Source of the DNA: Ichthyophonus hoferi
Taxonomy: Eukaryota; Opisthokonta; Ichthyosporea; Ichthyophonida; Ichthyophonidae
Reading direction: 5' to 3'
Assembly (NCBI GenBank): GCA_002751075.1
Contig: NAOQ01000046.1
Coordinates: 223,961 to 256,369 of the forward strand
Length of the DNA stretch: 32,409 nucleotides
Shown here: positions 30,301-32,409 of the stretch, in pieces
How the letters are laid out: each line of letters opens with the position of its first letter
Position numbering within the stretch: position 1 is the stretch's first letter
Position numbers and translations under genes: made by a program
Notes under the pieces: model-generated
Databases searched by the model: none
The model's input: the letters and a program-made list of their open reading frames with translations, nothing else
Told to the model about the DNA's origin: nothing

Positions 30301-31562
30301 GACTGCCTCTTCACTCTCACCTAGGAAGCTGTGATCCTATCCATAAAAGGAGATTAGTTAGTATTAATATATGGTGGGTATGGCTTAGGGATAGAAAGGA
30401 GAGAGGGAAAGAGAAGACAAGGAATAGGAGAACAGGGTAAGAGAGAAAGTGTGTTCAAAAAGAATGCCAATGTTGGCAAACAAATATTACAGAAATAACT
30501 TATCTGCATACTTAGAAAAATAGATATAATGCAATATATAGTAATACGGTAATATAGCAGTATAGGAATATAATAATACAGTAATATAGTAATATAGTAA
30601 TATAGGAACATATTAACCTAGGAATATAGGAATATAAAAGAATAAGGTTACGAGAAAAGGACAAACAGAGCATTGGTAGACGAATAGCATTTAGCAGCCC
30701 AATAGGTTAGCGATTAGTTAAGCCTAATTGAGTAGGAAGGGGGTAAAACCTTGTCCAGTTAAATACCGGTGCACATATATAGGTTGCCATCTACATATAT
30801 GCACAGGATACTAGTTATCAAATTATAATTGGATAATCATAAGAAAAGAACCAAAATAAAAAAAATAAAAACACAGTGATAGACAGCCTTTTCTCATTGA
30901 GTTTTTTTAAATATAAATAACCCAATAGCTCACAGGTAGAGCTTGCAATTAAAATTTAAAAACCAAAAAGATTGGGTGGTTACCTTGGCAGCCAGGCCAT
31001 GGAAAACAATAAGTAGTGCCTCATTAAGAGTGTAATTAATATGCTCTTTCTCACTGGCCTCCTGGAGGGGCTTGGGAATAATGTTCTGCATAGATTGGAT
31101 AGTCGCCGTATAAGTAAAGTATGGCAATGGTCTATACATATACTATAGCATAGATTAGAATATATAGACCAGACTGTACATATATCCCCCCTAGTATAGG
31201 ATATAATATAAATAATCATAGAATATCTACAAAATCATATAATACTATATAACATTATAGTATATCCTATTATACCATATAGTACTATATAACAATACAG
31301 TATACCCTACTACATCATATAGTAGTATCCAATAACATACAACCATAGGCAGCAAGCCAACCACACAATAGCATAACCACAAGCCTACCAGTAGTAACTC
31401 CATCATGTCCGACACTAATACAGGAATGTTTTCAGGCATGCCATAGTTTACTCCCTCAGCGACTGTCTTAGCTATTCCCTCCAGATGCTCCAGGGGGACT
31501 TTAGATAGGACAGGTAGCACCTTGGTATACGTGTAGGTTGAAAGGGCCTCTATGTCACCATC
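27349..31562 (-). CDS. API5: Apoptosis inhibitor 5 (API5/AAC-11) homologue, C-terminal seven exons
   Basis: API5 is a nuclear HEAT/ARM-repeat scaffold linked to cell survival and RNA-bound complexes. Exons in transcript order: 31562-31389, 31085-30984, 30336-30275, 29895-29817, 28668-28636, 28138-27990, 27571-27349. They total 822 bases, in frame, giving 273 residues and a stop. Matches to animal API5: INYTLNEALLIVFHGLAAK aligns with the FSYVECLLYSFHQLGRK helix; LLYLAQ with the RLQYFARGLQ helix; NIVEMIKDLLRTTP with NINVLIKDLFHIPP; and YQPPQGKYSSNL (224-235) with the diagnostic YNPPSGKYSSNL near the human C-terminus. After this it adds an RGG-rich tail (248-259), a feature I recall from plant members. 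The 33-base exon and the choice of GTTAGT donor at 27989 are supported by frame and homology. The first half of the protein (human length about 510-524) is encoded beyond the right edge, upstream of an acceptor at 31563. Confidence 0.9.
28176..28212. repeat. (AG)n microsatellite
   Basis: Purine run GAGAGAGAAAGAGAGAG and extensions in the API5 intron between exons 28636-28668 and 27990-28138. On the transcribed (minus) strand this is a polypyrimidine tract about 40 bases before the acceptor of exon 28138-27990, so it may help define that splice site. Confidence 0.85.
30520..30635. repeat. GTAATATA(G)-type tandem repeat
   Basis: Short-unit repeat of AATATAGTAATATAGG and variants in the API5 intron 30337-30983. 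It yields only a low-complexity Tyr/Leu/Ile minus-strand frame. Confidence 0.8.
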
Positions 31563-31568
31563 CTGCAT

Positions 31569-31690
31569 GTGGGTATGTATGTATGTAGGTAGGTGGGTAT
31601 ATAGGTAGGTAGGTATATAGATAGGTAGGTAGGTTGGTATTTGGTAAGTATGTAGGTATATAAGTAGGTAGTGTATATATACGAGTATAT
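31569..31690. repeat. GTAGGTAG/GTATATAG microsatellite
   Basis: Degenerate four-base repeat (GTAG, GTAT, GTGG) that begins within ten bases of the acceptor of the first API5 exon in the window (31562). On the transcribed strand it is a CTAC/ATAC-rich run that could serve as a polypyrimidine and branch region. Confidence 0.85.
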
Positions 31691-31827
31691 AGGTTAGGGT
31701 ATAAATGAGATAAGCACAAAAAGGAAGAGATTCCAATAAGAATAATATAGGGGGAAATCAGAGGAAGGAGTGAGGAATTAATAAACTATATCTAGGCTAG
31801 TGTAATTAGCGTATTTGGTTTTAATAG

Positions 31828-31970
31828 AGATATTACTGCACTTAGTGCTATTAGTGCTATTAATGTAATTAGTACTATTAATGTTATTAATTGGTGTTAT
31901 TAGTTTGATTAATCAGCGTTATGAGTGTTATTAGCATTATTGGTGTAATTAGTGCTATTATGTTTGGCCT
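31828..31970. repeat. GTGNTATTA(AT) tandem repeat
   Basis: About ten units of 9-15 bases with the core (A/G)GT(G)NTATTA, such as GTGCTATTA, GTACTATTAAT and GTGTTATTAG. Probably intronic sequence of API5. Confidence 0.8.
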
Positions 31971-32240
31971 ATATAATCTACACTATACCTGTCATATTAT
32001 TCCCCTATTTATATACTTTTAGCCATTACATTTAATTAGATATATGTCATTCGTCTCATTATCTCCTACATGTATATCCTGTTCACCTCCCTTTAGCTCT
32101 ACTAATTGTGCTAATTATACCCCCTGGAATATTAATGCTATCGGATAATTTCATAATAGACAACTATACATAACATAACATATCTACGTATACGTACACA
32201 TCCATCCATCCCAATTATCCCCCACCCCTTCCTAAATCTA

Positions 32241-32409
32241 GTTCCAGCATGCATATACATATACATGTACACCTATATACATATACATCTACACCTATAT
32301 ACACATACATATACACCTATATATATATACATACATACCTATATATACATATACATACATAGCTATATATACATACATATCTATATATATATACATATAT
32401 ACCTATATA
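32241..32409. repeat. ACATATACACCTATAT satellite, running off the window edge
   Basis: Repeat of CATATACA and CACCTATATA units with a period of about 20-24 bases, continuing to the last base. The interval 31971-32240 just before it holds no recognisable exon, so the remaining API5 exons lie outside the window. Confidence 0.85.

Overview
The window is nuclear DNA from an AT-rich, intron-rich eukaryote. Exons are 33 to about 190 bases long and use GT-AG splice sites. Introns run from about 70 to more than 2,500 bases and are full of microsatellites. I could not place the species. A fungal/bacterial-type DAHP synthase, split into ten exons, argues against a typical animal. PAQR and API5 genes fit many protists, fungi-relatives and early holozoans.

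Four conserved genes can be spliced in frame. (1) 488-4177, plus strand: the 3' half of XPF/ERCC4, with ERCC4 nuclease and HhH2 domains; its 5' part lies outside the window. (2) 13034-4943, minus strand: a complete ten-exon class I DAHP synthase of 385 residues with all four metal ligands. It converges on XPF across a 765-base spacer. (3) 21798-16002, minus strand: a PAQR/adiponectin-receptor-like seven-helix membrane protein of 328 residues. One of its ten exons is tentative. (4) 31562-27349, minus strand: the C-terminal 273 residues of API5, including a 33-base microexon and an RGG-rich tail; its 5' exons lie beyond the window.

The gene-poor stretches hold fossils and repeats. Between genes 2 and 3 there is a parvovirus NS1-like helicase fossil (about 14.1-14.7 kb) and an unrecognised exon candidate on the minus strand (about 15.1-15.3 kb). 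Upstream of the PAQR gene lie an 885-base inverted-repeat element with tandem sub-repeats in its termini (22,994-23,877) and a small LTR-type element with about 400-base direct repeats (23,942-25,286). A dispersed repeat occurs in introns of both the DAHP synthase and PAQR genes. A 71-base unit is freshly duplicated in PAQR intron 1. A 514-base assembly gap sits in a poly-A run in DAHP synthase intron 1.

The four genes are housekeeping genes from different pathways (DNA repair, aromatic amino-acid synthesis, membrane receptor, cell survival/RNA). Nothing suggests that they act as a unit. I did not find a convincing new multi-gene system. The most unusual signals are the parvovirus-like fossil, the structured-terminus transposon and a general excess of the pentamer ATTGG/CCAAT outside exons.
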